Source of the DNA: Metopolophium dirhodum
Lineage: Eukaryota > Arthropoda > Insecta > Hemiptera > Aphididae
DNA length: 64,000 bases
Reading direction: 5' to 3'
Assembly (NCBI RefSeq): GCF_019925205.1
Contig: NC_083561.1
Location: 10,167,217 to 10,231,216 of the forward strand
Positions 34,948 through 48,165 of this stretch are shown in pieces; the first letter of the stretch is position 1; every line of letters starts with the position of its first letter. Both the position numbers and the translations under genes were made by a program. The notes beneath the pieces are model-generated. The model saw only the letters and a program-made list of their open reading frames with translations, had not been told where the DNA came from and searched no databases.

Positions 34948-35629
34948 GTAAGTGAATAATTAATTTTAAACAATATTTTGTATTTGTATAGAAATACTAT
35001 AGAAATAATTATAGTAATAATTGGGTTGACATTTATGGCAAATTAACCATAGAAAGAGATTTTGACTGGTATAATTTTTCTATATAATTTGTCACGAACG
35101 AGGATATTTTTCTTAGAAGTTAAAATTTCAGCTTTTAACAAAATGTTAGTTGCTGTTCAATCAAAAGTTGAGTGTGTAATTCACCGCAGACTCTGATAAT
35201 TAAAAGGCTAGTCAACATCATTTTTTTGAAATCTTGGTTATAAAATATTTAGGTTCAATATGTGATGGGAAGTTTCTATTTCGATAATAAATCTTTTTCC
35301 AAATTAAATTAATTACAACTGTTAAAACTGTAATTTTGAACTTTTTAATGATGAGAAAGAAAATAAATTATAAAATATTTTCTGTATACCTAATTAGTGG
35401 TTTTGTAAAAAAAAAAAAACGTTTTATAATGTTTATTAAAATGCTTTTATATATTTTCCCTTCTAAATTTGTATGGTAAGTTTGCGAATTACTAAGTTTT
35501 TTTTAATGTACCTAATGGTACGATAATTTTAAAAAGCTTAAATTGCAAGTATTGTAATTGATTGGTAAATAAACAGTAGGTAATCGTTTTTTGTTTAAAC
35601 ATATTTTCATTGTACATAATATTATAAAT
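34948..35629. other. AT-rich spacer
   Basis: I see nothing firm. A short open stretch FNKMLVAVQSKVECVIHRRL follows TTTCAG at about 35130, without a good donor. Confidence 0.4.
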
Positions 35630-36325
35630 GTTACGGTAAAAGTGCGGATACCAGTAAGTCCTAGGATTCACCGACTGCCGTCTTTCACAAAATGTTGATT
35701 GATTTCGTGTAAACCTAGGATACACAAACTAGTTTTTGGTCATACGCCCGATTGATTTTTGTAGTTTGGACTTTTTTTAAACGGGATTTGGTGAATCTTA
35801 GGATTAACTATCAGTGTTGGTAAAAGTCCGAATTTTTTATTTCGATTTGTGTGATATTTTTCCCTTTGTCTTATAAGTACTCGTTAGTTAAACTAATAAA
35901 TTATTACTTAAGAATGGGTAGGTATCTAGTACTATCTACTACATTAGCTATACTACTGGTATATTAAATACACACATTTATATTATTATTATATTATACT
36001 ACTTAAGTATTATTATTACTGTAATAACTAATATTATATACTATTGACTGTTGAAAAAATGTATTACAAATCAATGAAAAATGTCGATCGAAAAATGTAT
36101 TGTACAATTTGAGATGCCACAGTAGCTAAGCCTGCACTAATAAAATATGTAGGTACGTAATAATACAAAATTCCTACTTTTACTAACACTGAACGTTTAT
36201 CCTAATATTTACCAAATATCATTTGAAAAAGTTCAAACAAAAATAAATCAGTCGTGGTTTGACCAAACTAGTTTGTGAAATCTTGGTTTTACCAAAATCA
36301 ATTGGACAACCGAGATTTTATTTTA
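35630..36325. mobile_element. Foldback element with ~130-bp inverted arms
   Basis: The arm 35695-35830 and the reverse complement of 36172-36305 share CACAAACTAGTTT, TGATTT, ATTTGGT, ATTAGGAT/CTTAGGAT, TCAGTGTT and GTAAAAGT in order. A third, inverted partial copy of the unit lies just outside the left arm (about 35630-35690: CCTAGGATTCACC). The middle is AT-rich with no coding frame. It looks like a foldback or MITE-type element with repeated arm units. No target duplication was identified. The 77-codon minus frame at 35492-35725 is incidental. Confidence 0.6.
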
Positions 36326-36395
36326 TTAGAATAAACAAGTACCTATATACTAATATATCTGTAACACAAATTTATAAAACAGGTAATATTGGTTT

Positions 36396-36413
36396 GGGGG
36401 GGGGGGGGGGGGG
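36396..36413 (+). repeat. G18 homopolymer
   Basis: Eighteen consecutive G just right of the foldback element. It creates the poly-Gly run in the 93-codon frame at 36259-36540, which is not a supported gene. Confidence 0.95.
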
Positions 36414-38449
36414 TGTACCAGATGTATACAGGAATGGACGGTTTGGTCGTAGTGAGGAGGGGTCAAATGATCTATTTCATAACCGACATTTATTGGTTAA
36501 TCCTAGGTGGGTCATAATTTGTAGCTTAATTATACCATAAAATACGTTAATGTATGATATAATATCGTGCTTCCTTAAACATAAGTTGTACACATATCTA
36601 AAAAAAACACCAGTAATATATTTATGTATGCGGAGAATATAAATTAATAATTTTCTTTATGTATATCAATTTAATTAGTAGGCACCTAGGGACACTACTA
36701 AAAACCAAATTGTGTAGAAAATATACAATTTGTGTACAGTTATTTGTATATTATACAGTCCATACGTTATGTAGGTATTAACTTTAAAACTTTATTGTTG
36801 CCTTAAGCGAACGTAGTTGTGTTATAGGGGATGCCAAGTCTATTTTAAATTTACATATTTTTCTTTGAAGTACAATACGTACATTGTATACAATGTTCAG
36901 CTATTAAAATTAATATTCTACGCATGCTTTATTTAATTAAATCTTATTTTAGTATATAATTTATATTTTATTTATTTATATTTATTTCTATATTACATCT
37001 TTATAGTTTTGATTAAAAGCTAAGTCATTAGCATAATAGATATTTGTATTTTACGAAAAAATCTTTTATATCTGAAACGTCGTATAATTGATTTAATCTA
37101 ATAATTACGTTACAATAACCTTTATTGTAATCGGATTCTCAGTGTAAAATTATGAGCTACAAATTTGCTTTGTACGTGATTGTGTTCCTTTTTGTAGAAT
37201 ATGATTAGACCATTCTCATCAATTTCTTTTAATGGGTAATGAATTGTATTGCAATAATTGTTTTATCTATTTGTAATTAAAACATGTCATTTTAAGTTAA
37301 TCAAATTTTAGAAACTTTCTCAATAACTTTATCATAATTTAAGAAAATTAGTACCTATACGAGTAGTATATGAAACGATGAAGCAAAATATAGACTCTAT
37401 GGTTCATTATGGTATTTTTGTAAGGGGAGGAAATATAAGGTAATTATAAATTATAATTTATCAAATACCACTGATTGAATCAATCATGCATAAATAACTA
37501 ACACAATCAACATCTTTTAACTAGGTCCAAAAATGTAGGTATATTATGTGTATAGGTATAGGTGTTATATTATAATATTAGACATTAAAAATAGTATCAG
37601 GAGTGGTTTAGAGTAACTATTTGGGCTAGTAAATTTTAGAAAAATTCTAATTTATTATGTGGAAGGAAGAAAAATAAAAAAGGGCACTTGCAATCTTTGA
37701 AAGTTATGCTAGTTAAATTATTTTTTAACACCTTAATATTTTAGTCATTGGTTTTTGCATTTCCTCCTACTAGATTTACTTGGACACCCTGGAGTTTATA
37801 CATTTAATGCATATTAATATTGAAATTTATTAAAACCTGTCTAATATTGACCCTTAAAATAAGGAAATAAAATATAAATGTTAATTGTTCAAAGATTCTA
37901 TGAAAACTTAATTATACTTGCTTTAAGAGTTCAGAGTAAAAATATGTCACACAATTTAGATATATGTTGGAAGAGATTACCATAAACAATAGTTATTACG
38001 TGACAGTTGGCTTGATTATTATACTTTATTACTTCTAATAAATTATACTGGATATTATTTAACCACAAAATAACATAATTAACATCAAATAGTGTCATTA
38101 TATTTATAAATACTGAATAAATTAACATTATTTTTCCAAAATATCAATAGATAATATGGTTTTTAATTTTTTTTTAATAATTTCCAATTATTCTCTGTTT
38201 TGCTAAAGACCACGTATTTAGATTATGATAAATGTTTATTTAATTGACTACCTACATGTTTTATTTACGATGTAAAAACATTTGAGAGTATAATAGTATT
38301 TTTATATTTTTAACCTAAAAAGTACTAAAGGTACTTATTTCAAGTACTTTATTTTTATTATGGAGACATTATACCCATCTATTGCGATAATGAGAAAATA
38401 ATCAATTTAATTCCTAAGGGATTTCGTTGTTAAAATTTTATTTCAACAA
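36414..38449. other. AT-rich non-genic sequence
   Basis: I see no supported feature in this stretch. Confidence 0.5.
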
Positions 38450-39180
38450 TAGGGATGGGAAATTCTCGGGAACACAAACGTGACAAAGAAATTTCTCAGG
38501 AATTCGAGAGAACACGTGTGAATTCACTGCAGAAGTCAAACTGGAACTCCAGAAACGAATTAAAGTGTACGCATCATAATCGCATGCTAAAAAAATTTGT
38601 ATTTAATTTAAATATTCAAGTTCTTGCTAAATTTATATTTAAAGAGCACTTTTTCTGCTTAAATATATTTATGTAAAAAAAAAATTAGATTACAATTGGG
38701 ATATTATGTATTGTTTAATTATTATATCTGTTGAAATCGATGTGTCAGTATGTTACATTATAATCTGCGATTTTTTTATTACATAATTATAGAACAATTA
38801 ACGTTGTAAGTTACTTAATAACAATCTAATCTAAAAAAGCTTTCATAAATATTAATAGGTAATAATTAAATTTAAATAGATTCTTTAAAAATAAATCAGT
38901 CTTTTTTATTTCTTTAATATTTTAAGCAGTGTAAACACTGAAAACCTTACCGTTAAATAAAATAGGTATCCATGAAAAAAACGAGTTCCACAGAATGAAA
39001 ATATCACATTAAATATATATTTTCAAATAATGCAATACGAGTTTATAGTAAGTATAAATTTTATTTCTTGGACATATCAAAATCCTATTAGATTTCCAGG
39101 GCACTACGGTCTACGAGAATTCCTGAAAACGGGAATATTTTTTCCCGGTATTGTTCACGAGAATTTCGAGAAAGTGCCTA
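38450..39180. mobile_element. Possible non-autonomous transposon with split inverted repeats
   Basis: GAAATTCTCGGGAACA (38459-38474) and CAGGAATTC (38497-38505) on the left recur inverted and in mirrored order on the right (39152-39167 and 39117-39125), with one mismatch in the first word. The left end reads TAGGGATGGGAAATTC, a form seen in hAT-type termini. The right outer end is less similar. No 8-bp duplication is clear. The 104-codon frame at 39030-39344 overlaps the right end and is not supported as a gene. Confidence 0.4.
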
Positions 39181-39879
39181 CCTTAGTCAATAATTTAAGT
39201 ACACTAGATCTGATGTTGAAAAATCTCTCCAGGAATAAGTTTTTACTTCTGAACACTCGGAAATACAAAATATTAAGTTATATTTTTTCCGATGTCTATC
39301 AGACTCTATCTGACGTTTGTGTTGATGTTTATAGTAGTTATTAAAGATACCATCACATTATAATAACTTTGCTCTAACTTTATCTTATGCTTTTATAAGT
39401 TTCAGAGATTAAAAAAATTAGAAAACTAAAAAAATATAAAAATTATATGTTAGGAATGACTGAATGAGTATGACGTTGATACGATATAGTAGTGACTAAT
39501 GGTGAAAAGCACATAATAATTTTAGTAGTTTCTTACCTGATAAATGTGCAGTACAAAATATGTTTCACATAAAAACATTTCAGTTGAGTAAAACACAAAT
39601 AAAAGATTGGGATTAAGAAACAATTTTTATTTTGTGCTCTTTAACAATTATTCCAATAATAAATATGATCGTTACCCAAATAACTGTAGGTTTGTACATA
39701 AATTATTTGACGAGGCGAAGTAAGGATAACGGCTATTAACATAATAATTGTCATTTATATTTTTTTACTCATACGTAAATAACCAAAATAATATGAAATT
39801 TAATAAAATTAAAATTAGTATAAATTAAATAGAAAAATTAATTTAATTAAATATGTTTGATTAGTGGAAGGAGGTAACA

Positions 39880-39905
39880 CCCCCTTCGTCCTAAAACTAG
39901 CCCTG
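39880..39905. mobile_element. Possible solitary transposon end (CAGGGCTAG type)
   Basis: Read on the minus strand, this starts CAGGGCTAGTTTTAGGACGA. The CAGGG start resembles hAT termini such as that at 44855. No partner end was found to the left. Confidence 0.25.
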
Positions 39906-40002
39906 AATATTTGAACAAATCACAACTTGGCTACTATGCAAAAACAAAATCTAGATGTATTACTAATTAAGGGTTTTGGAGCTGACATATTTTTTAGTAT
40001 AA

Positions 40003-40440
40003 AACGTGCCTCTCAGGAAAAACTCACACGCCTCGTGAAATAGCTAAATATTTTTTATTTGATAAATAAAAACTTTATACAGGTCGCATTGGACTCAGAT
40101 TTCAAAAACTGTATTCCCAGAAGTTTAAATAAAAGTATAATAAATAATTACAAATTGTTAAGTATTTTGAAATGTATTTTTTTGGCGTTTTTTTAAAGTA
40201 AATTAAAAAATGAGAGTCCAATGTGACCTAAATAAAGTTTTCATCTTACAAATAAATAAAAAAAATATAAAAATCCGACTATTCTACAAGACGTGATTGT
40301 TCTTCCTGTGAAGTTATTTGGGTTGTTTAAATGGTTCGATTTCATGTTTTTGTACAGCTTGCTGTATAGCCGTTGCCCCATGTAACTAGAGATTCCTTGA
40401 ATTTATAATAAATCATAATAAACACCTGGCTCCGAACTCA
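40003..40440 (+). repeat. Dispersed repeat, copy B (partner at 9.9 kb)
   Basis: This copy is collinear with 9889-10250 (see that entry for shared words). It also contains a clear inverted pair, 40068-40102 and 40206-40242. The arms carry AAAACTTTAT, AGGTC, CATTGGACTC and ATTT, with about five mismatches in 34. A short hairpin element is therefore embedded in the family or is part of its structure. Confidence 0.65.
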
Positions 40441-43400
40441 CACTATGAGTAATTTGTAGCATGTATTAATTATATAAAGATTTAAATAATTGATATTAGC
40501 TTAATATTGTATAACTTTTTGGACGATTCAGACTTACCACGAATTTTTAATTTTAAGAAAAAATATTTCTGTGTAAAGGTCTGTCAATTAAAAACAGTAT
40601 AGTTCAGTTTCCATTCACTGACTCATTTTCATTTATCAATTTGTAGACAGTAAGAAAAATTTATATTATAGTATACTTTTATATTTTTACAACTAAATAC
40701 AATGTATGCCTATACGTATTTAACATAGAATTTTCTTAACTAACATTTTCATTTCCTAGACAATTTGAAAAAAAAATTATTGATAACCAACCAACCCAAA
40801 GCAAACTGTTTATTTGTTGTCAAATCGCAAATTTATATATTTTAAATTACTAAAAAATAACAAAAATCATTGAAAATAAATTAATATTTTACGTGTGAAT
40901 ACCTAATGATGTCAACATTATTTGAACTTCAATAATGCAGTTTATGCTATAACTAGCAAAATAATGTGAATTTTTCATGTTTTCAATGATTTAACAAATG
41001 TTGTAAAGATTTAAATTTTAAAGCTTGAAAAATAAATGTTGATTATATATTTTTAATATTTTAATTTCGATAAAAAAAAAAAAAAACCATAAAAGGAACG
41101 TTGTATTTAATTTTTAAGTATTTTAACTCATAAGCAAAAAAATAACTAGAAAACAACTTAAAAAAGTTTTTAATTTATAAGGTCTGTATTAACTATAAGT
41201 TTATAAATATTGAAAAAAATAATTATCACGTCTAGAAAACGTCAATATAATTTTGGCAAAAATCTCAATACTCAACAGTTGTTTTATTATGAATACAAAC
41301 AACAATTTTACAACATATAAACAAAAACTGGTTTTCCGTAAATGTTCTCATTTATCTTAATTTTGTTTTTAGTAGTTCCTGATTATTATTATTATGATAA
41401 GTTCTTACAATTGTTTACTCCCCCCATCACTGTATAAAATACCAACTAGATTCAATTTTTCAACAGTAAAAACTCCAAAGTTGGATATTGATATTTACAC
41501 AGACAAAAAAACACTATTATTTTTAAACTTTGTATTCAAGATTGTAAACAATTTTAAGCAAATTAATAGACAATATTGTTCTAATATGTTTTTGATGTTT
41601 GACTTTCGATTCCTACATTAATAATAGGTATTAATAAACTTTAATAATAATTAATTTAAACAATGATTTTCTATTGATTATTTCCATATTATCTTAGACA
41701 TTTTCACGTTAATAACTTATAGATTATGGTAACTTATTTTTCGTTAATCATTCGATAGTTTATTCCAGTGTTCATATTTAGTATATTCATATTTTATTCG
41801 TGTTTTATTTAAAATTAATATATATTTTGAAATGCTAATACATTTAGTCATTTAGATTAGTTGAAGAAATGAAAAAAAATATAATGACTTACTTAAGTGT
41901 GACGTAAATATTTTTAAAATTGAAATTTTGCTGACATTTATAATCTTCATTGTGAGTTACTGATTAAATACTTCTATTAATTTTTTTAATATTCTCATCT
42001 CGATATCGTATAAACAATAAACATATTTATACCGCTGTGTGATAGCATATGAAATAAATTGTCTCAAATATAAAAATATACTTAAAGTTTACCTGTCAAT
42101 AGTTAAAATGTTTAAAGTATTTAGGTCTTACAGATTATAATGAAACAATAGATTATTTTTCTTTTAAATAATATTAAGGTAGAATGAACTTCTGCACTGG
42201 TTGATATTTATTGTGAGACATTTTTTATGTGCTTGAATTTAATTTATATATTATTTTATATATTTATTTGTATATACCTACAACTTCAAAAACTAAATTT
42301 AAACTTAAAGTTGAAAAGTTTTTTATTTTTATATTACACGTGATGATAGTCATTTGTATTACAGTTGCTATTTTTATAACCTAAAGGTGTGTTAAGTTAA
42401 GTTTATTATCATTATAATTGAAATGCATGTACACTAGAATACTAGATATATAGTAATAGATGTTATAAAACTAGGTTATTAATATTATTACATTTTCAAA
42501 TTGTTAATATACTTGTGTGTTTTGATCTCAAGCCTTAGAAAATACCAAATTGTAAACGCTTTATTATTTTTATGAAATATTTTATTTAAAAAAAAACCGG
42601 TAAAAATATAGCGCATAATTTTGTGTGTATATTTACATATTTTCAAGGTACACAAGTTTTCTAATGTCATAGATACTTTATAGCAGTCCAAAGTTTTACA
42701 ATTTAGTTAAAACGCATACATAACCAAAGTTTCGTTCAATGTTTTAGCAATGCATATCAACACATTGAACCCTCATTGCATGCCAATTTAAGTTTATGAT
42801 ATGATTTTGTTATTATGATGAAAGTTTATTGGTTACATGTTACAATGAAATTCTTAGACAAACAAACCGTCTAATTTTGTCAGTAAGCATTCAGAAACTC
42901 ATTTATTCTGATAAATAGATTTTTAATTCTAATTTGTCGTTTTCATACTATTATTACATGTCTTATCCATGTTTTAAAAATATTTAAAAAATTTAAATTT
43001 GTTGAACTGTATAAGTACCTACTATAATACTATACTTGTAATTTAAATAAACATTTTTTTTAAATAATAAATTATACATTGTAATTCCCCCAAATCTAAT
43101 TAAGGTAAGTATAAAACTGAAAACTCAATAGGTACTTACAGTTTTTATAACAATACACTTATTAAAAATGCGTTGATTTGTTAATTGACGATTAGGTATA
43201 ATAATATTATATTTTAACCAAATTTGTAATGTTTAGTTTACAACCACAATCAAATAATTTTTGTTATATAATATAAATACATTTATTCAGAATAGTTAGA
43301 ATCGGTTAGAATGTTTTAGTTCTCCATACGTATACAGGTAATTGTAAATAACTTAAAATAGTCAATTATAAGCATTAAACGATAGGTAATAATAATGTGG

Positions 43401-44438
43401 TATAGTCTCGTGAAGGGTGAAATGTACACATATTTATTTTTTTCTTAATTTGGTATTATTATTGAATATTTTTAATTAAATATTTGATTCTTTTATGTGA
43501 ATCTTAATGTATATACATTATAATGTACAATAAACTGATACGGTTCTTTTAATATCATTCTATAATCCATTTTTTAATATTACATTTATACGATTATTTG
43601 TAATTCCTTTATGCGCATTATTCTTATTAAAGAATGAAAAAAAAATAGTCTCTGAATTTGTATTTAATATCGATTTATGACGTATCTAACGTTTAATTTC
43701 CGAACCAATTGAGTAGCTACTTTATTTACTGAAACTTTTTAAGGTAATTGGGAAAATATGATCCCTAAAAGTGCACATCTACGATTTTACTCTTGATTAT
43801 GAAAGGATATAACTATAATTAATATATTTTTTGTAGCTTACATAATAATTGAATTATACAAAAAAAAAAAAATCATATATTATATACAAACAAACTATGC
43901 TGTTAATATTACAAAGTATTATGAAAATATACATGTATTAACTAAGTTTTTTATAGGTATTGAGGATATTTTTTAGTTGAATGTACCAAATGTTGTAAAA
44001 TGTCCAATTTAACTATAAAAAATCTATTTTTGCGTCTAAGTAAATAATTGATACCACCTTCATACATTGTAATCATCTCTTGTCCGTTCATGGAACAGCT
44101 GTTAACGCTCCACATAACCGAAACTCATACCTCCATTATATTTCTTCTCCAAGTCTGCTGTCCAGTTAACCATCATGTTTCTCTACCGTCAGATTGATTA
44201 AAATCCACATTTTGTTTGATCTGTAAGAGTATACGGGCATTTCTGAAGAGGAATCTCGAAAAGATTTTATTTCATGTGCAAACAGAGGGTAGACCGGCAA
44301 GAGCACTTTTAATCTGCGAGATTAAACACTGTATGCCCCATACGAATAATGTGGTGAATGTCCTAGTTGCAACGACGACACTACACCCAGTGAAAAATAT
44401 TTTTTTTTACAAATGCGAATATAATAAACAGGAATATA
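40441..44438. other. AT-rich non-genic sequence
   Basis: I see no supported gene. AAGGTAAGTATA at 43102 is a good donor word but has no open exon before it. A GC-richer patch at 44080-44400 contains a short minus-strand ATG frame MMVNWTADLEKKYNGG and an unassigned plus frame (44216-44455). Confidence 0.45.
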
Positions 44439-46354
44439 CAGGATGGTTATTTTAACAGTAAACACATTATCTCAAAATTCATGAACGATTTAGATTTTAA
44501 AAAATATTATTTTAACATACTTTTTTATTATTATCATTATTATGATATGCTCTCGGTGACATTGGCGATTAGGCAAACTTGATCATATTACAATAATTTA
44601 AAAATATTTATACATTTATAATATACAAACAAGAAAATTATATTAATATAAGAAAAAAAATTACCAACACATTTATTAGCCACAACAAAACAATTTTTTG
44701 TTACAATATTGATATAATATAATATATCGTGTTTTAATTTTTTGAAATACAGCATAGGTACATTTTTAGTTTTATATTGTGAAGTAAAATATTTTTTTGA
44801 GATCGTACAATTTGATTAAGTTGTTAGTTTGTTATAACTTTCATTTATTTAAAGCAGGGTCCTGCACCCAAATTAACCAGAACCCGTAACACCCTTAAAA
44901 ACCCTTAAAAAATCAAACACCCGAAACCCACATAACCCAAATGATTCTATTTTCAAAACACTCGAATTAACCAAAACCCAAATATAACATTCTATCGGCT
45001 ACGACACGATTGAGGTTAAAACACCTTTTTTTGCGACACGATTGAACAAATTTGTCGGCGTATCAAAGGATATAGAAGAAAGAAAACCTACACGGTTGAG
45101 CATAAAAAACTCTGCAACGTTGCAATTTCAAATTTTGAACTACCAATATTATACGAAAAATATTTATTTTATTTAAATAACTCAAAATATAATACAAATT
45201 GAAAATAATAATATGATTTCATAGTCATTATAGTAACATTTCATAAATCTATTTATCGAACACTGATATTATTTCAATAATATATTTGGAATTGTATCTT
45301 AATTATCTTATATTTTCCCCCAGTGCTAAATGTTGTATATTAAGGATAAAACTAATATTTATTGCTTAGGATCTAATTTATTAATCGATAAAGTTGGGCT
45401 CAGCTCAAGGCTCGTGGCTCGGTTGAGTTTGGTATCATAATAATAATTGGTGTAATAATCTGTGAAAATAATAAATTACAAAAACGTCGGCAACGTGGAT
45501 GTGGCAACGTCGCATAAAATATTCTATGCTCAATCGTATTATGCTCAATCGTGCTTTGCCGATTCTACCTAACCCAAAACCTCAATAATTTTTCATTTTA
45601 GAATCTTCGTGTGATATAAAATGTTGTATATATTTAAGGAGGTTAGTTTGATTTTTTAGTTAATTATTTGGACATTTTTCTAAACAATTATAAATTTAAA
45701 AGAAATATCTAAACATTCTAAACAAATTATTATAAAAATTATGTTTTTTCTGAATTACCAAACACCCGTATTAACCAATATTAACCCGAATAATAACTGT
45801 TATTAAAACCCAAATACACGCAGCACTCAAAACCTGAAACCCGAATAAATTATTCGGGTGCAAAGCCCTGATTTAAAATTAAGATGAGTTGGGTCCTCAT
45901 TTTCGTGAAGTTTCCCCATCCATTATGTTACATTTTCTTGAAACTATCACCAATATATTTGGAAATATGTTTAAACCAGTTTTTAAAATTCATAAACTAT
46001 TATTTATGATGTAATCTTTTTTAATTTAGTGGGTCACATAGATACTCTACACATTTTTTATACTCACTATACTCCTATAATAAATTTAAATACTTTTAAT
46101 AAATTAACTGCAATTTAAAAATTTTATTTCTATAGGTACATCGAAATACTCAGGAAAAGGTTTTGCTTTCGAACATGAAATTAAAAATGTATGCTTTCAT
46201 TTGAAAAAGTAGAAAACTTAAAAATTATTACGATAAAAATATAACTTCCAACAATGTTGTTTTGTTATTACTTCAAATTATGTGAAAAGAGTATTTTAAA
46301 AAATATTTATTCTTTTCGAGATAATGAGGGTTTACTGTTAAAAGAATCGCACTG
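44439..46354. mobile_element. TIR element interrupted by a nested hAT-like insertion
   Basis: The left end (44439-44477) reads CAGGATGGTTATTTTAACAG and continues TAAAC-C-ATTATCTC. The right end (46313-46354, reverse complement) reads CAGTGCGATTCTTTTAACAG and continues the same way. The match is about 30 of 40 with a small gap. Removing the insertion at 44855-45870 leaves about 0.9 kb with no coding frame, so the outer element was non-autonomous and older. No exact target duplication was seen at its ends. Confidence 0.6.
44855..45870. mobile_element. hAT-like non-autonomous transposon, 1016 bp
   Basis: The terminal repeats are CAGGGTCCTGCACCCAAAT (left) and CAGGGCTTTGCACCCGAAT (right, reverse complement), 15 of 19 matching. 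They are flanked by 8-bp direct repeats ATTTAAAG (44847-44854) and ATTTAAAA (45871-45878), the duplication length of hAT elements. Both subterminal regions are packed with AACCC/TAACCC-like words. A second inverted pair inside (about 45075-45125 against 45494-45565) carries TTGAGCATA and ACGTTGC. A palindrome CCCGAATAA/TTATTCGGG sits just inside the right end. There is no transposase frame. A decayed relative lies at 24.0 kb. Confidence 0.8.
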
Positions 46355-47327
46355 AATAAACAGTTTTTTGAACAAATTATTTCATATTTGGTGAACATAA
46401 TTTACATAAACCATCAACTCTTTTGCAAAATCCACATTTTTGATGTTGTGTATAATAATATACACTCATAATTTATAAGTTGTAAATAATAGTAAATAAT
46501 AATAAAAAAATAATAATAATAAATAATTATCACTGTATTCTTAAAATTATTCTCAGACCCGTTGTTTTTGCTGTTTTTCTGATTTACAATAATAGTGATA
46601 CTATAATTATAATTATTATATTATTTCCTTATACATAACATGTATAAAAAATTGTTCACTATTCAAATGATATATTTTATATATTCATAATTTAAAATAT
46701 CTACCAAAGAGTGCTAAATTAATTTCAGTTTCATACACTAATTTTATTATTGATTATTTTACTGTGAATTATGTGTATTTTTTTTGAAAACTACTGATAT
46801 TCCGCAACTTTTGGATTTGAATGAAAATTTAATTTTTAATCAAAAAAATTATTCTATTCTATTTAAAATTCCAAGCATATTTTTTATACTCAAACCATGG
46901 CGTATTTCTTAAATAAAAAAAAAACTACTTATATCGTTGAACCTACATTAATGGATTTTTTTCTCTTCGAGTTTTCCAAAAATCTAAGACATAGTAACGA
47001 TGAATATATTTCGTTAATTTGGTATATTATGGCACTATTGGGAATTAAAATATTTCTATAATATGTTTTAATTTTTAATGTAAGAAAACATTAAATACTT
47101 TTTACACGTATAACAACATTAAATTGTGTTTGAAATACCATCTGTTTATTAATAATTTCAAAAATGCATCCATCAAAAAGATGGGCCAGAAAGAACTCTT
47201 CCGGCCAGGATATACTGCAATATTCTAAAATTATAATAACGCAGTTGTCACACCAACGTTATACTATTGACTATAATATGGTGCCGGTTTTCGCCGAGGT
47301 AGTCTTTTGTTGTTTGTATAATTCGTA

Positions 47328-47358
<31 letters not shown>

Positions 47359-48165
47359 TTATATCAATTTACGACAGCTGCTTTTTAAGTAATGAACCGA
47401 CTTAACGGAAGAGTAAATAAAGACGGCTGTCATGCTAGGGAGTATAAAGCTTGCACCCTAGGCGTCGTGACGCGTCGAGGGAATCTTGCGCCTAGGGCCG
47501 GAGACGTTGTTTATACATAAAAAAAAATAATAAAAACACAGTAGTGTGTATAAATCTTTTTAATGTGAAACAACCACACCCTAACTAGATCTAAGAATTA
47601 AAATTAGCTAATTGAATATACAAACATGTCGAGTCATCAGAGATTTGTTAGAAAATAGGTAATTGTTTATTTTTGAAATGCTATTTATAACGGTCCTCGC
47701 TTTAGGTGTTCTAGACATTGGAAAATTGTGACTTAATCTGACGATCAGACATTTATTTGATTAATAATAATACTGAGAATTTATTCATTTTATTTACTTG
47801 AATACGATTTCATTGATAATTTTCTTCATATTCACTTAAATATATTTTTAAATTTGTTTTTATTAATATAATACCAAATGTTTTTTATAATTAAAAATAT
47901 TTTTTTACAAATTATAGTACTCAGAAGGACTCATCAAAGATGCTCACTCCAATTATTCCATTGATTATTTTTAAACGTCCTTAAAGACGATATTATCAAT
48001 GTTTTAACATTTTTTGTACTAATTTAGGAGTGTTATGTTGCTATACAAACTTCTGTTTTTTGAATGAAACTTTTAAGATTCATTTTTAAAAAATGATATT
48101 GTCCCGAATTAAAAATTCTAATGAGAAGCTTATAAGTTATTATAATATTTATAGGTACTCAGGTT
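46355..48165. other. Spacer with (TA)n and a small GC-rich patch
   Basis: A (TA)13 microsatellite is at 47328-47353. A CpG-containing patch at 47380-47515 has two related words, CACCCTAGGCG and GCGCCTAGGGC, about 45 bases apart. I see no gene. Confidence 0.5.

Noticed and set aside
36259..36540. 93-codon ORF with a poly-Gly stretch
   Set aside because: The Gly run is the G18 homopolymer and the flanks are AT-driven.
39541..39640. Minus-strand ATG exon (MFLCETYFVLHIYQ) ending in CAG/GTAAGA
   Set aside because: The donor is good but there is no promoter evidence and no downstream exon in frame, and the peptide is short.
43015..43103. Possible exon before the donor AAGGTAAGTATA
   Set aside because: All frames before it contain several stops and no acceptor tract is present.
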